From Tsukamurella pulmonis (GTDB lineage: Bacteria; Actinomycetota; Actinomycetes; Mycobacteriales; Mycobacteriaceae): a DNA stretch of 64,000 nucleotides. The translations under genes were made by a program, and so were the position numbers. The notes under the pieces are model-generated. The model searched no databases, had not been told where the DNA came from, and was given only the letters and a program-made list of their open reading frames with translations. The DNA lies in contig NZ_FNLF01000002.1 of the NCBI RefSeq assembly GCF_900103175.1, forward strand, positions 4,540,136-4,604,135. Direction: 5' to 3'. The stretch's first letter is position 1, and each line of letters starts with the position of its first letter. Positions 46,686 to 55,750 of the stretch are shown in pieces.

Positions 46686-47600
46686 CTAGAACCAGCGCTC
46701 CAGCACGCGCGCGACACCGTCATCGAGATTGGTCGCGGTCACCACGTTCGCGGCGCTGCGGGCCACCGGGTGGGCGTTGCCCATGGCGACGCCCATGCTC
46801 GCCCACTGCAGCATCGCGGCGTCGTTGGGCATGTCGCCGAAGGCGGCGGTGCGGACGTCGCCGGCGAGCCCCAGGTGCTCGATCGCGAGCCGGATGCCGG
46901 TGGCCTTGGTGACGCCGGGGACGTGGAACTCGATCAGCCCGTTGTTGGTGGCGTAGGTGACGTCGGCGAGACCGTCCAGGTGCGGGGCGATGCGGGCGTG
47001 CATCTCGTCGGAGGTCATCCCCGGCTGCCGGACGAGCAGCTTCACGGCGGGATGCGCGAGCACCTCGGCGTCGGCGGCGGTCACGGTGTCCGGTTCGAGC
47101 CAGGCGTGCTGGTAGCCGGTGGACGCGGCGAAGCGCGGGGTCGCGGTGTCGTGCTCACCGTGAGCGACCCGCTCGGCCGCGAACCCGGCGCCCGGGAGAT
47201 GCCGGTAGACCAGCTCGGCGACGGTCTCGAGCAGCTCCGGCGACATCAGCGCCGCCGAGACCACCCGGCCGGAGCTCGTGTCGTAGAGCACCGCGCCGTT
47301 GGCGCACACGGCCAACGGCGCGAAGTCGAGCTGCTCGGCGATCGGGTCGACGGCTCGCGGCGGGCGACCGGTGGCGAGCACGAAGTGCCCGCCGGCGTCG
47401 CGGACCGCGTTCACGGCGACGTGGGTGCGCAGCGTCAGCCGCTCGTGATCGTCGACGAGGGTGCCGTCGACGTCACTCGCGACCAGGATCGGCGCGGCGC
47501 CGAGGGCCTCGAGCCCGGGCGCCTCCACCGCCGTGCCGTCCGCAGCCGCACCGGACACGGGAGCGCCGGGGCCGAACTCGGAATCGGGGGCCTCAGGCAC
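46686..47600 (-). CDS. HAD-superfamily (Cof-type) phosphatase, Rv3813c-like
   Basis: A 304-residue HAD IIB hydrolase. The catalytic motif is ASDVDGTLVDD with D43 as nucleophile; ATGRPPRAV gives the motif II Thr, and the late motif FGDMPNDAAML supplies the acidic pair. The first ~33 residues are a nonconserved Gly/Ala tail, so the true start may be internal. Its 5' end overlaps the acyltransferase stop by 8 bp, so the two are coupled. Sugar phosphates or nucleotides are typical substrates; unknown here. Confidence 0.87.
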   Translation of the reverse strand: MPEAPDSEFGPGAPVSGAAADGTAVEAPGLEALGAAPILVASDVDGTLVDDHERLTLRTHVAVNAVRDAGGHFVLATGRPPRAVDPIAEQLDFAPLAVCANGAVLYDTSSGRVVSAALMSPELLETVAELVYRHLPGAGFAAERVAHGEHDTATPRFAASTGYQHAWLEPDTVTAADAEVLAHPAVKLLVRQPGMTSDEMHARIAPHLDGLADVTYATNNGLIEFHVPGVTKATGIRLAIEHLGLAGDVRTAAFGDMPNDAAMLQWASMGVAMGNAHPVARSAANVVTATNLDDGVARVLERWF

Positions 47601-48357
47601 CGTCGGCCTGACGTTCCTCCCGCTGGCGGCGACGCTCGTCGAGATCGGCGGCGTCCATGGCCTCCGCCTCCTCCAGCGTGGGCGCGCTCCCGCCCAGGCG
47701 CGCGGGCACCCAGGGCTCGCCCTGCGGGTGCGGGCCGTAGAGGTCCTGCAACTGCAGCAGCATGGTCTGCATCTCGTCCTTGAGCCGCGCGGTCAGCTCC
47801 TCCGGCGGCCCGACGGGATCGAGCGGATCGCACACGCCGATGACGACGCGGAACTTGTTCCGGCCGAGCTTCTTGGGCAGCCCCTTGGTCCAGATCTGCT
47901 GGGCGCCCCACACCACGACGGGCACGATCGGCACGTTCGCCTCGATCGCCATGCGGGCGGCGCCGGACTTGAAGCCCTTGAGCTCGAAGCTGCGGCTGTG
48001 CGTGGCCTCGGGGTAGACGCCGACGAGCTCGCCGGCCTTCAGCGCGTCGACGGCGGCCGAGTACGCCTCGGCGCCGGCCTCGCGGTCGACGGGGATGTGC
48101 CGCAGCGCGCGCATGATGGGCCCCGACTTGGAGTTGTCGAAGACCTCCTTCTTCGCCATGAAGCGCACCTTGCGGCGACCGGCCTCGTACGCGGGCTTCC
48201 CGGCGAAGGGGAAGTCCAGGTAGCCGGTGTGGTTGATGGCCACCACAGCTCCGCCCGTGCGGGGGAACTTATGGAAGTCCACCTCGGTGAACTTGATGCC
48301 TTGGAAGGCCCACATGCCGCGGGCAACTTCGAGAATCGATCCGTAGACGGGTTCCAC
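47593..48357 (-). CDS. 1-acylglycerol-3-phosphate O-acyltransferase (PlsC family)
   Basis: A 254-residue acyltransferase with the catalytic NHTGYLD (H43, D48), the RKVRFMAKKEVF block, PVDREAGAEAY and the glycerophosphate-binding VYPEATHSRS motif. By order it corresponds to the Rv3814c-Rv3816c paralogue cluster, here reduced to one gene. It likely makes phosphatidic acid at the membrane face. It is divergent from the MBL-Rieske gene across 101 bp and coupled to the HAD gene downstream. Confidence 0.9.
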   Translation of the reverse strand: MEPVYGSILEVARGMWAFQGIKFTEVDFHKFPRTGGAVVAINHTGYLDFPFAGKPAYEAGRRKVRFMAKKEVFDNSKSGPIMRALRHIPVDREAGAEAYSAAVDALKAGELVGVYPEATHSRSFELKGFKSGAARMAIEANVPIVPVVVWGAQQIWTKGLPKKLGRNKFRVVIGVCDPLDPVGPPEELTARLKDEMQTMLLQLQDLYGPHPQGEPWVPARLGGSAPTLEEAEAMDAADLDERRRQREERQADGA

Positions 48358-48458
48358 ACCGTCAGCGTAGCCGCGCGGCCGACTCCGCGGTGTGTCAGCC
48401 GGAGGTCGGGGCGCCCATTACGCTGTAGCGGTAACGAACACAGGCGAAAGGTTCCACA

Positions 48459-50048
48459 GTGCAGGTCACCAGCGTCGGGCACGCCGGTTTCCACGTCTCC
48501 ACCGCCGCAGGCACCATCCTGTGCGATCCGTGGGTCAACCCCGCGTACTTCGGGTCGTGGTTCCCCTTCCCGGACAACACGCAGTTGGACTGGAAGACGC
48601 TGGGCGACGTCGACTACCTCTACGTCTCCCACCTGCACCGGGACCACTTCGATGCGCGCAACCTCGCGGAGAACGTCAGCAAGGACGCCACCGTCCTGCT
48701 GCCCGACTACCCCGTGCCGGACCTGCGGCGCGAACTGGAGAAGCTGGGCTTCACGAAGTTCTTCGAGACGCAGGACTCGGTCAAGCACACGGTCAGCGGC
48801 CCCAAGGGCGAGCTCGACATCATGATCATCGCGCTGCGCGCCCCCGCCGACGGCCCCATCGGCGACTCGGGCCTCGTCGTCTCCGACGGCGAGACGGTGC
48901 TGTTCAACATGAACGACGCCCGTCCCGTGGACATGGAGGTGCTCGACGAGTTCGGCGGCGTCGACGTGCACCTGCTGCAGTACTCGGGCGCCATCTGGTA
49001 CCCGATGGTCTACGACATGCCCAAGGGCTCCAAGCGCCGCTTCGCCGAGCAGAAGCGCCAGCGCGGCATGGATCGCGCCCGCAGCTACGTCGACCAGGTC
49101 GCCGGCACCTGGGTCGTGCCGTCCGCGGGCCCGCCCGCGTTCCTCGATCCCGAGCTGCGCTACCTCAACGACGAGGGCCGCACGGACCGCGAGACGATCG
49201 GCGGCGACCCGTCGAACATCTTCCCGGACCAGATCACCTTCCTCGAGGAGATGCGCAAGAACGGCAACGACGGGGGCCTGCTGATGATCCCCGGCACCGT
49301 CGGCGAGTTCCGCGGTGAGGAACTCGTGTCCCTCACGCACCCGGTCTCCGAGGCCGAGGTGATGGACATCTTCGAGAACAAGACCGCCTACCTCGACGCC
49401 TTCGCCGCGCGCCAGGCGCCGGTCCTCGAGGCCGAGAAGGCGTCCTGGGCGCCGAACGACGGTGAGCCGCTGCTGCCCGCCCTCAAGGCCAAGTTCGAGC
49501 CGATCATGCAGGCGTCCGCGCTGATCAGCGATGGGATCGGCTACCCGGTCGGGCTGGAGATGGCGGATTCGACGGGGGCCGTCGAGACTGTCGTGCTCGA
49601 CTTCCCGCAGCGCATCGTCCGCGCTCCCGAGGAGGGAGACGGCAAGTACCGGTACGGGTTCCGCATCGCCGCCGAGCTGGTGCGCACCGTGCTGCGCGAC
49701 GACGAGCCGGACTGGGTGAACACGATCTTCCTGTCGACGCGGTTCACCACGTGGCGCATCGGCGGCTACAACGAGTTCCTCTACACCTTCTTCAAGTGCC
49801 TCACCGACGAGCGGATCGCCTACGCCGACGGCTGGTTCTCCGAGGCGCACGACGACAACGCCTCGACCGAGCTGGACGGCTGGGAGGTGCAGCGCCGCTG
49901 CCCGCACCTCAAGGCGGACCTGTCGAAGTTCGGCGTGGTCGAGGGCGGCAAGCTCACCTGCAACCTGCACGGCTGGCAGTGGGATCTGGAATCGGGCCGC
50001 TGCCTGACCTCGAGCGGGCACGAACTGCGTGCGAAGAAGCTGACATGA
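48459..50048 (+). CDS. Metallo-beta-lactamase-fold protein with C-terminal Rieske [2Fe-2S] domain (Rv3818-like)
   Basis: A 529-residue protein. The N-terminal MBL-like domain has the metal motif SHLHRDHFDARN (H58, H60, D62, H63) and the strand VTSVGHAGFHV. The C-terminal Rieske domain (about 460-529) has the cluster ligands in RRCPHLKADL and LTCNLHGWQWD. The combination resembles CMP-sialate hydroxylase-type proteins and M. tuberculosis Rv3818, whose function is not known. The GTG start follows a GAAAGG-type SD. Its stop overlaps the roadblock-protein start (ATGA), implying the two work together. Confidence 0.88.
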   Translation: MQVTSVGHAGFHVSTAAGTILCDPWVNPAYFGSWFPFPDNTQLDWKTLGDVDYLYVSHLHRDHFDARNLAENVSKDATVLLPDYPVPDLRRELEKLGFTKFFETQDSVKHTVSGPKGELDIMIIALRAPADGPIGDSGLVVSDGETVLFNMNDARPVDMEVLDEFGGVDVHLLQYSGAIWYPMVYDMPKGSKRRFAEQKRQRGMDRARSYVDQVAGTWVVPSAGPPAFLDPELRYLNDEGRTDRETIGGDPSNIFPDQITFLEEMRKNGNDGGLLMIPGTVGEFRGEELVSLTHPVSEAEVMDIFENKTAYLDAFAARQAPVLEAEKASWAPNDGEPLLPALKAKFEPIMQASALISDGIGYPVGLEMADSTGAVETVVLDFPQRIVRAPEEGDGKYRYGFRIAAELVRTVLRDDEPDWVNTIFLSTRFTTWRIGGYNEFLYTFFKCLTDERIAYADGWFSEAHDDNASTELDGWEVQRRCPHLKADLSKFGVVEGGKLTCNLHGWQWDLESGRCLTSSGHELRAKKLT

Positions 50049-51562
50049 GCGGGCCGCGGCGTCCCAGCAACCGGCAGCGCGTCGAGGACTACTACGGCGT
50101 GCACGACACCGGCATGGGCTCGCGCCCCGCGCCCGCCGCGGGCGGTCCGCCGCCGCAGGGTGGTCCGACGGTGCCGCCGCCCGCCGGTCCGCCCCCGCGT
50201 CCGGTGCAGGGCGCGCAGCCGCGCCGCGTGATCCCGCCGCCGGAGGAGCAGGTCGCCGCGAAGGCCGCGCGTGCCGCGGGCGGTGCGCCGACGCCGCCCG
50301 GAGCACCGTCGGGCCCGCCGCCCGGTGCGCCCGCACCCGAGGCGCCGCGGAGCAAGCCGGACCCGCTGACGGACCCGCTCACCTCCGAGACCTTCCAGGG
50401 CGTGCAGCCCGCGTCGGACACGTTCGAGGCCGGAGTGGTCGGCGACTACGGCTACAGCGCCTCCCCCGGCCCGCAGGCGCCGAGCGCGTCCGCGACGTCC
50501 TTCGACGGCGGCTTCGACCAGTTCGCGCCGCCCCGCTTCGAGCCGCGTGCTGAGGGCGCCTGGTCCGACGCGACACCGTCGCACGCCGACGGGGAGACCT
50601 ACGAGGCGACGTTCGAGGCGCATCACGAGTCGGAGACGCTCGACGAGCCCGACGAGTCGTACATCGACGTCGAGGTGGTGGACGTGGAGGTGCACGTCGC
50701 CCCCGAGCCCGTCGCGCCTGAGCCCGCGGCGGAGGCGGCGCCCGAGCCCGCGGCGGAGGACGTCCCGGCCGCCGACGATGCGGCGGTGGACGACACCGAC
50801 GGTGCGGCCGACGAGGTCCCGGAAACGGACGTCGCGGCTGCTGCGACCGGTGCCGAGGCGCCCGACGACATGCACCACGCGGAGTTCGCCGAGCACGAGG
50901 CCGTGCCGGGCGATCGGCCCGAGGCCGCCGGCGACGCCGTGACGGAACCGACCGTTGCCGCGCCCGGTGCCGCCGATGCGGATTCCGATGGCACGGTCGA
51001 TCCGGGCGCGGAGGAGGTGGATTCCGCCGCCGAGGACGCCCCCGCGACGGAGCAGGCGCCGCCGCGCTTCGCGGAGCCGCTGGCGATCGATCCGTTCCCG
51101 TACACGCAGATCGACGAGACCTACGTCGATGCCGAGACGCTGGAGAGCATCCAGCACCTGCAGGCCCCGCACGAAGCGAAGGAACCCGGTGACATGACGG
51201 AATTCAACGAGTCCCTGACCGAGGCCATGAACATCGACGGCGCGCTGGGTGTGGCGCTCGTGGATGCGCAGAGCGGCATGGCGCTCGCGACCGCGGGCGA
51301 CCCCGCCGAGTTCAACCTCGAGGTCGCGGCGGCGGGCAACTCCGCGCTGGTGCAGGCGATGGGCCGCACGCTCGGCGATCTGGATCTCGACGATCACATC
51401 GAGGACATCCTCATCACCCTCGGCACGCAGTACCAGATCGTCCGCCCGATCAACCAGGGCACCGACGACCTGTTCCTCTACCTGGTGCTGGACCGCTCGC
51501 GCGCCAACCTGGCGCTCGCCCGCTTCCGCCTCACCAAGCTCGCCGAGACCATCGAACTCTGA
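50045..51562 (+). CDS. Large acidic, Pro-rich protein ending in a roadblock/LC7-like domain
   Basis: A 505-residue protein with three parts: a Pro/Gly-rich basic region (1-115), a long acidic, Ala/Glu/Asp-rich disordered region (about 120-380) and a C-terminal roadblock/LC7-like domain (about 385-505; ALGVALVDAQSGMALATAG, ITLGTQYQIVRPI, LYLVLDRSRANLALARFRL). Roadblock domains usually stand alone and regulate small GTPases, but no GTPase gene is adjacent. It is translationally coupled to the MBL-Rieske gene. An internal ATG at 51194 would give the domain alone; the long frame is favoured by the ATGA overlap. Confidence 0.72.
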   Translation: MSGPRRPSNRQRVEDYYGVHDTGMGSRPAPAAGGPPPQGGPTVPPPAGPPPRPVQGAQPRRVIPPPEEQVAAKAARAAGGAPTPPGAPSGPPPGAPAPEAPRSKPDPLTDPLTSETFQGVQPASDTFEAGVVGDYGYSASPGPQAPSASATSFDGGFDQFAPPRFEPRAEGAWSDATPSHADGETYEATFEAHHESETLDEPDESYIDVEVVDVEVHVAPEPVAPEPAAEAAPEPAAEDVPAADDAAVDDTDGAADEVPETDVAAAATGAEAPDDMHHAEFAEHEAVPGDRPEAAGDAVTEPTVAAPGAADADSDGTVDPGAEEVDSAAEDAPATEQAPPRFAEPLAIDPFPYTQIDETYVDAETLESIQHLQAPHEAKEPGDMTEFNESLTEAMNIDGALGVALVDAQSGMALATAGDPAEFNLEVAAAGNSALVQAMGRTLGDLDLDDHIEDILITLGTQYQIVRPINQGTDDLFLYLVLDRSRANLALARFRLTKLAETIEL

Positions 51563-51596
51563 TCCTCACCAGCGCTTCATCGCTTAACATTGGTAA

Positions 51597-52157
51597 ATGA
51601 TCGCCGTCCGTCGCGACCTCGTCGCGATCAGTTGGGTCCTCCCCCTGCTCGTCCTGGTGAACTCAGTCTTCTTGCTGCGCGGCACGATGCTCGGGGTCGA
51701 CGAGTTCGACACCACATGGCCATGGATGTCCGGTGTGATCCTGTTCGGGCTGTGGGTGTCGTACCTGGTCGTTTGGTTCCGCCGGACGAGGACCTTCTCG
51801 TGGCGCCTGCTGTCGATCCCGCTCATCGGCGTACTCGCCCTCGCACTCGCCTTCACCGACACTCCGCGACGTATCCAATGGATCTACGACGAACCGCGAC
51901 TCACCGCCGCCGCCCGGCAGGTTCTCGCGGATCCGCGGATCGAGTTCAGCGACGACGGCGACCGTCGCGTCGGCACGCTGCGGGTGCTTCGGACGGCTAA
52001 GGCGGGCGGGGCTGTCCGCTTCGCGATCCCTCCCACCGACACCACGACCGGAGCCAGCCACCTCGAGTACCGCCCCGACGGCAGCGAGCCGTCGACGGGC
52101 AGCGGCTCCGTCGCGAGGAGGCTCAGCGCACAGTGGTGGCGCGTCATCGGGTTCTAA
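51597..52157 (+). CDS. Small membrane protein, unknown function
   Basis: A 186-residue protein with three TM helices in the first 90 residues (around 8-27, 42-62 and 71-88) and a C-terminal soluble part (about 95-186). TAACAT (51585-51590) lies 6 nt before the ATG and no SD is visible, so it is probably leaderless and separate from the roadblock gene 34 bp upstream. I recognise no family. Codon use looks slightly less GC-biased than in the neighbours. Confidence 0.55.
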   Translation: MIAVRRDLVAISWVLPLLVLVNSVFLLRGTMLGVDEFDTTWPWMSGVILFGLWVSYLVVWFRRTRTFSWRLLSIPLIGVLALALAFTDTPRRIQWIYDEPRLTAAARQVLADPRIEFSDDGDRRVGTLRVLRTAKAGGAVRFAIPPTDTTTGASHLEYRPDGSEPSTGSGSVARRLSAQWWRVIGF

Positions 52158-52163
52158 CCCGAC

Positions 52164-52227
52164 GATTTCGCAACGAGCGCGTGTCCGAAGCCGAATTCGG
52201 CCTCGGACCGCCGATCAGTGCGAAATC
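52164..52227. repeat. Nested palindrome between convergent genes
   Basis: Outer arms GATTTCGCA (52164-52172) and TGCGAAATC (52219-52227) enclose a 24-bp near-palindrome (52184-52207, one mismatched pair) built on GAAGCCGAATTCGGC. The same core forms the 30-bp palindrome at 28364-28393. It probably terminates both the membrane-protein gene and serS, and may be a dispersed family. Confidence 0.65.
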
Positions 52228-52242
52228 TCCGCGTACGAACCC

Positions 52243-53496
52243 CTACGGGCGCAGGACGTCCGTGCCGATGAACGGCTGCAGTGCCGCGGGGACGCGGACG
52301 GAACCGTCGGGCTGCTGGTGGTTCTCCCAGATCGCGACGAGCCAGCGCGTGGTCGCGAGGGTGCCGTTGAGGGTGGCGGCGATCTGCGGCCGGCCGTCCT
52401 CGTCGCGGTAACGGATGCCCAGGCGACGCGCCTGGAAGGTGGTGCAGTTCGAGGTCGACGTGAGCTCGCGGTAGCGGCCCTGCGACGGCACCCAGGCCTC
52501 GCTGTCGTACTTGCGCGCCGCCGACGAGCCCAGGTCGCCCGCCGCCACGTCGATCACCCGGTAGGGCACCTCGACGGCCGCGAGCATCTCCTTCTCCCAG
52601 TTCAGCAGGCGCTGGTGCTCGGCCTCCGCGTCCTCCGGCTTGCAGTAGACGAACATCTCGATCTTGTCGAACTGGTGCACGCGGATGATGCCGCGGGTGT
52701 CCTTGCCGTACGAGCCGGCCTCGCGCCTAAAGCAGCTCGACTGCGCGGCGTAGCGCACGGGGCCGTCGGACAGGTCGAGGATCTCGTCCATGTGGTAGCC
52801 GGCCAGCGGCACCTCCGACGTGCCGACCAGGTACAGGTCGTCGGCCTCGAGGCGGTAGATCTCGTCGGCGTGCGCGCCGAGGAAGCCGGTGCCGGCCATC
52901 ACCTCCGGCTTGACCAGCACGGGCGGCACCATCAGCGTGAAGCCGTTCGCCACGGCCTTCTGCACGGCGAGCTGCAGCAGCGCCATCTGGAACAGCGCGC
53001 CGTGGCCCTTCATGAAGTAGAAGCGCGAACCCGAGACCTTGGCGCCGCGCTCCATGTCGAGCAGGCCCAGGCCCTCGGCGAGCTCCAGGTGGTCCTTCGG
53101 GTCCTCGATCTCGGGGATCTCGCCCACGTGCTCGAGCACCTCGAAGTCGTCCTCGCCGCCGGCGGGCACCCCGTCGATGATGACGTTGCCGATCTTGCGC
53201 GCGACCTCGTCGAAGGCCTCGTCGGCGCGCGCCTGCGCGGCCTCGGCCTCCTTGACCTTCCCGGCCAGCTCGCCCGCGGCGGCGACGAGGGCCTTGCGGT
53301 CCTCGGGGGCCGCCTTGCCGATCGACTTCGACGAGGCCTTGTGCTCGGCCCGCAGGGTGTCGGCCGCCAGCACCGCCGCCCGACGGTCCGCGTCCGCGGA
53401 CAGCAGGGCGTCGACCAGCGACGGGTCCTCTCCACGGGCGCGCTGCGAGGCGCGCACACGGTCGGGGTTCTCGCGTACCAGCTTGACGTCGATCAC
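52243..53496 (-). CDS. serS: Seryl-tRNA synthetase
   Basis: A 417-residue class II aminoacyl-tRNA synthetase charging tRNA-Ser. The N-terminal coiled-coil arm spans about 25-100; motif 2 is [20 protein letters not shown], and motif 3 is [31 protein letters not shown] is the Ser-binding segment. Length is normal. It corresponds to Rv3834c in position. No T-box leader is visible in the 86-bp gap upstream. Confidence 0.97.
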   Translation of the reverse strand: MIDVKLVRENPDRVRASQRARGEDPSLVDALLSADADRRAAVLAADTLRAEHKASSKSIGKAAPEDRKALVAAAGELAGKVKEAEAAQARADEAFDEVARKIGNVIIDGVPAGGEDDFEVLEHVGEIPEIEDPKDHLELAEGLGLLDMERGAKVSGSRFYFMKGHGALFQMALLQLAVQKAVANGFTLMVPPVLVKPEVMAGTGFLGAHADEIYRLEADDLYLVGTSEVPLAGYHMDEILDLSDGPVRYAAQSSCFRREAGSYGKDTRGIIRVHQFDKIEMFVYCKPEDAEAEHQRLLNWEKEMLAAVEVPYRVIDVAAGDLGSSAARKYDSEAWVPSQGRYRELTSTSNCTTFQARRLGIRYRDEDGRPQIAATLNGTLATTRWLVAIWENHQQPDGSVRVPAALQPFIGTDVLRP

Positions 53497-53582
53497 CGGA
53501 CCAGCCTATTACGGCACCGTCGGGCGGCCCCAACCCGACACCACACACCCGTCCCGGCCCGGACCGGGCATGATGGAAGGCG

Positions 53583-54590
53583 ATGGCCGACGACACCGAT
53601 ACCCAGTCCACGCCCGCCGAGAAGACCAGCCGCGCCGGCGCGCTGCCCGTGCGCGCCGTGCTGGCCGCGGTGATCGTGGGTGCGCTCGCGATCGGCGCGG
53701 GCCTGTACTTCACGGGCGCGTTCGAACCGAAGAACGAGGAGAAGGCGCCGCGGCTCGCGGCCGCGGGCACCACGCTCGCCCGGTCCAAGCCCGGCACCTG
53801 CCTGACCTGGGACAAGGATCCTGCTGTCATGGCCCCCGTCGATTGCCTTCAGCCGCACAAGTTCGAGGTCGCGGGCGAGCCCGCGCGCACGCTGCCCGAG
53901 AACGCTCCCTATCCGACGCAGTCGGTGATCGCCGCGCAGCGCGACCAGCTGTGCCCGCCCGTGGTCACCGAGTACCTCGGCACCCGTCTCGATCCGAAGG
54001 GCCGGTTCCAGATGGCGCTGCTCGCGCCCGGGGAGAAGGCCTGGGAGTCGGGCGACCGGACGATGCGCTGCGGCATCCAGGTCTCCGACGGTGCCGGCCA
54101 GCCCACGGAGGTGCGGGGCAAGGTCGTCAACCAGGACAAGTCGCTGACCTGGCCGCCCGGCACCTGCATCGGCCTGGACGACCGCGGCCAGTTCTCCGGT
54201 CCGGTCGGGTGCGCGCAGCCGCACGGCATCGAGGTGACCGCGGTGATCGACATGCGCCAGGCCTTCCCCGACGCGTCGTGGCCCACCGAGCGGCAGCAGG
54301 AGGACTACCTGAGCAGGATCTGCCCGTCGCGGACGACCGGGTGGTTCGGCTCGCAGGACGGGTTGCGGAAGTCGGGCCTGCAGCTGGCGTGGAACAAGCT
54401 CTCGCAGCCGTCGTGGACCGCCGGCTCGCGGTCGGTGATCTGCTTCCTGGCCTCGTCGAAGGACGGGCGGACCTTCACCCCGATCACGGGGTCGGCGAAG
54501 TCCCCCGACCTTCTCATCGACGGCAAGAAGCCCGTCATGCCCACCTTCCCCGGCGCCGCGCCCGCCTCGACGCCCGCCCCCGGCCGGTAG
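53583..54590 (+). CDS. Membrane-anchored septum-formation-type protein (Rv3835-like)
   Basis: A 335-residue protein with a cytoplasmic start, one TM helix (about 19-42) and a large extracellular region with two repeats (KPGTCLTWDKDPAVMAPVDC and PPGTCIGLDDRGQFSGPVGC) and further paired cysteines. This is the septum-formation-family pattern seen in M. tuberculosis Rv3835, which lies at the same place next to serS. An SD (GGAAGG) precedes the ATG. It is followed after 2 bp by the zincin gene, so the pair is co-transcribed. Function not established. Confidence 0.78.
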   Translation: MADDTDTQSTPAEKTSRAGALPVRAVLAAVIVGALAIGAGLYFTGAFEPKNEEKAPRLAAAGTTLARSKPGTCLTWDKDPAVMAPVDCLQPHKFEVAGEPARTLPENAPYPTQSVIAAQRDQLCPPVVTEYLGTRLDPKGRFQMALLAPGEKAWESGDRTMRCGIQVSDGAGQPTEVRGKVVNQDKSLTWPPGTCIGLDDRGQFSGPVGCAQPHGIEVTAVIDMRQAFPDASWPTERQQEDYLSRICPSRTTGWFGSQDGLRKSGLQLAWNKLSQPSWTAGSRSVICFLASSKDGRTFTPITGSAKSPDLLIDGKKPVMPTFPGAAPASTPAPGR

Positions 54591-54592
54591 CC

Positions 54593-54937
54593 GTGCACGT
54601 CTCCCGCCGCGCCTTCCAGGAGTGGGTGTCGGACGCCCTCGACGACGTCCCGCCCGAGCTCGCCAAGGCCATGGACAACGTGGTCGTGCTGGTCCGTGAC
54701 CGCAACGAGGAGGAGCCGACGCTGCTCGGCCTGTACGAGGGCATCTCGCTCACGGAGCGGGACTGGAACTACGTGGGCACCCTCCCGGACACCATCACCA
54801 TCTACCGCGAGGCGCTGATGGACGTCTGCGACACCGAGGAGCAGCTGCGGCACGAGATCCGCGTGACGGTGCTGCACGAGATCGGCCATCATTTCGGAAT
54901 AGACGACCACCGACTCCACGACCTGGGCTGGGCCTGA
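54593..54937 (+). CDS. Minimal zincin metallopeptidase (Rv3836-like)
   Basis: A 114-residue protein consisting almost only of a zincin core. The active-site motif is HEIGHHFGIDD (H95, E96, H99 and D105 as third ligand), a metzincin-like HExxHxxGxxD arrangement. The GTG start is 2 bp after the stop of the Rv3835-like gene. It has no signal peptide. Small cytoplasmic zincins of this kind are widespread in actinobacteria, with substrates unknown. The last 12 codons are duplicated downstream of the stop. Confidence 0.85.
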   Translation: MHVSRRAFQEWVSDALDDVPPELAKAMDNVVVLVRDRNEEEPTLLGLYEGISLTERDWNYVGTLPDTITIYREALMDVCDTEEQLRHEIRVTVLHEIGHHFGIDDHRLHDLGWA

Positions 54938-55008
54938 CCGGCCGGGTGCCACCCTCCGGAATCGCCGCCACCGACTCCACGACCTGGGCTTGGCCTGACT
55001 CCGGCCGA
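54895..55008. repeat. 62-bp tandem duplication of the zincin gene 3' end
   Basis: The segment coding the last dozen zincin residues, its stop and a few bases beyond (54895-54943) recurs at 54957-55006 with a few changes. The shared core includes CACCGACTCCACGACCTGGG. The second copy is noncoding in the 102 bp before deoD and looks like a recent slippage duplication. Confidence 0.85.
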
Positions 55009-55039
55009 GCCGCTCCCACCCCCGCACCGAGAGGACGCC

Positions 55040-55747
55040 ATGCCGACCCCGCACAACTCCGCCGCCCCGGGCGATTACGCGCCCGCCGTCCTCATGCCGG
55101 GCGACCCGCGCCGCGCCCGCCGGATCGCCGAGACGCTGTTCGACGACGCCCGGCTGGTCAACGAGGTGCGGGGCATGGAGGCGTACACCGGCACCGTCGG
55201 CGGACGGCCGATCTCGGTGATGGGCTCGGGCATGGGTCTGCCCACCATGACGATCTACGCGACCGAGCTGTTCCGCGAGTACGGCGTGCAGCGGATCATC
55301 CGGGTCGGCACGACGGGCGGTTTCCCCGACGACATGGGGCTCGGCGACGTGATCATCGCGACTGCGGCGCATACGGATTCGGCGATCAACGATCCCCGCG
55401 TCCCGGGCCTGCGGTTCGCCCCAGCCGCCTCGTACCCGCTGCTGCGGGCCGCGGTGGACGCCGCCGAGCGGGCCGGGACTCCGGTGCGCGTGGGCACCGT
55501 GTTCTCGTCGGACCACTTCTACCTGGCCCGGCCGGGCCTGCACGAGGGGCTGCGCGATCACGGCGTGCTCGGCGTGGACATGGAGACCGCCGCCCTCTAC
55601 GCCGTCGCCGCCGCGGAGGGGCGCGAGGCCCTGACCGTGCTCACGGTGAGCGATCACCTCTTCCGCGAGGAGGCCATGCCGTCCGACGAGCGGGAGAGGA
55701 GTTTCGCCGCCGCCGCGTCGATCGCGATCGAGGCCGCCTTCAGCTGA
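55040..55747 (+). CDS. deoD: Purine-nucleoside phosphorylase, DeoD type
   Basis: A 235-residue hexameric-type nucleoside phosphorylase. Phosphate-binding MPGDPRRARR, the RVGTTGG loop (RVGSCGA in E. coli), the nucleoside-binding VDMETAALYA and the catalytic SDH near residue 209 are present. It cleaves purine nucleosides to base and ribose 1-phosphate. The SD (GAGAGGA) is good. Uridine phosphorylase is the main alternative; DeoD is favoured by length and the VDMETAAL motif. Confidence 0.85.
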   Translation: MPTPHNSAAPGDYAPAVLMPGDPRRARRIAETLFDDARLVNEVRGMEAYTGTVGGRPISVMGSGMGLPTMTIYATELFREYGVQRIIRVGTTGGFPDDMGLGDVIIATAAHTDSAINDPRVPGLRFAPAASYPLLRAAVDAAERAGTPVRVGTVFSSDHFYLARPGLHEGLRDHGVLGVDMETAALYAVAAAEGREALTVLTVSDHLFREEAMPSDERERSFAAAASIAIEAAFS

Positions 55748-55750
55748 GGA

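Noticed and set aside
51194-51562. Roadblock domain as a separate 122-residue gene
   Set aside because: The frame is open back to 50045 with an ATGA overlap to the upstream gene, and I see no clear SD before 51194; kept as an alternative start only.
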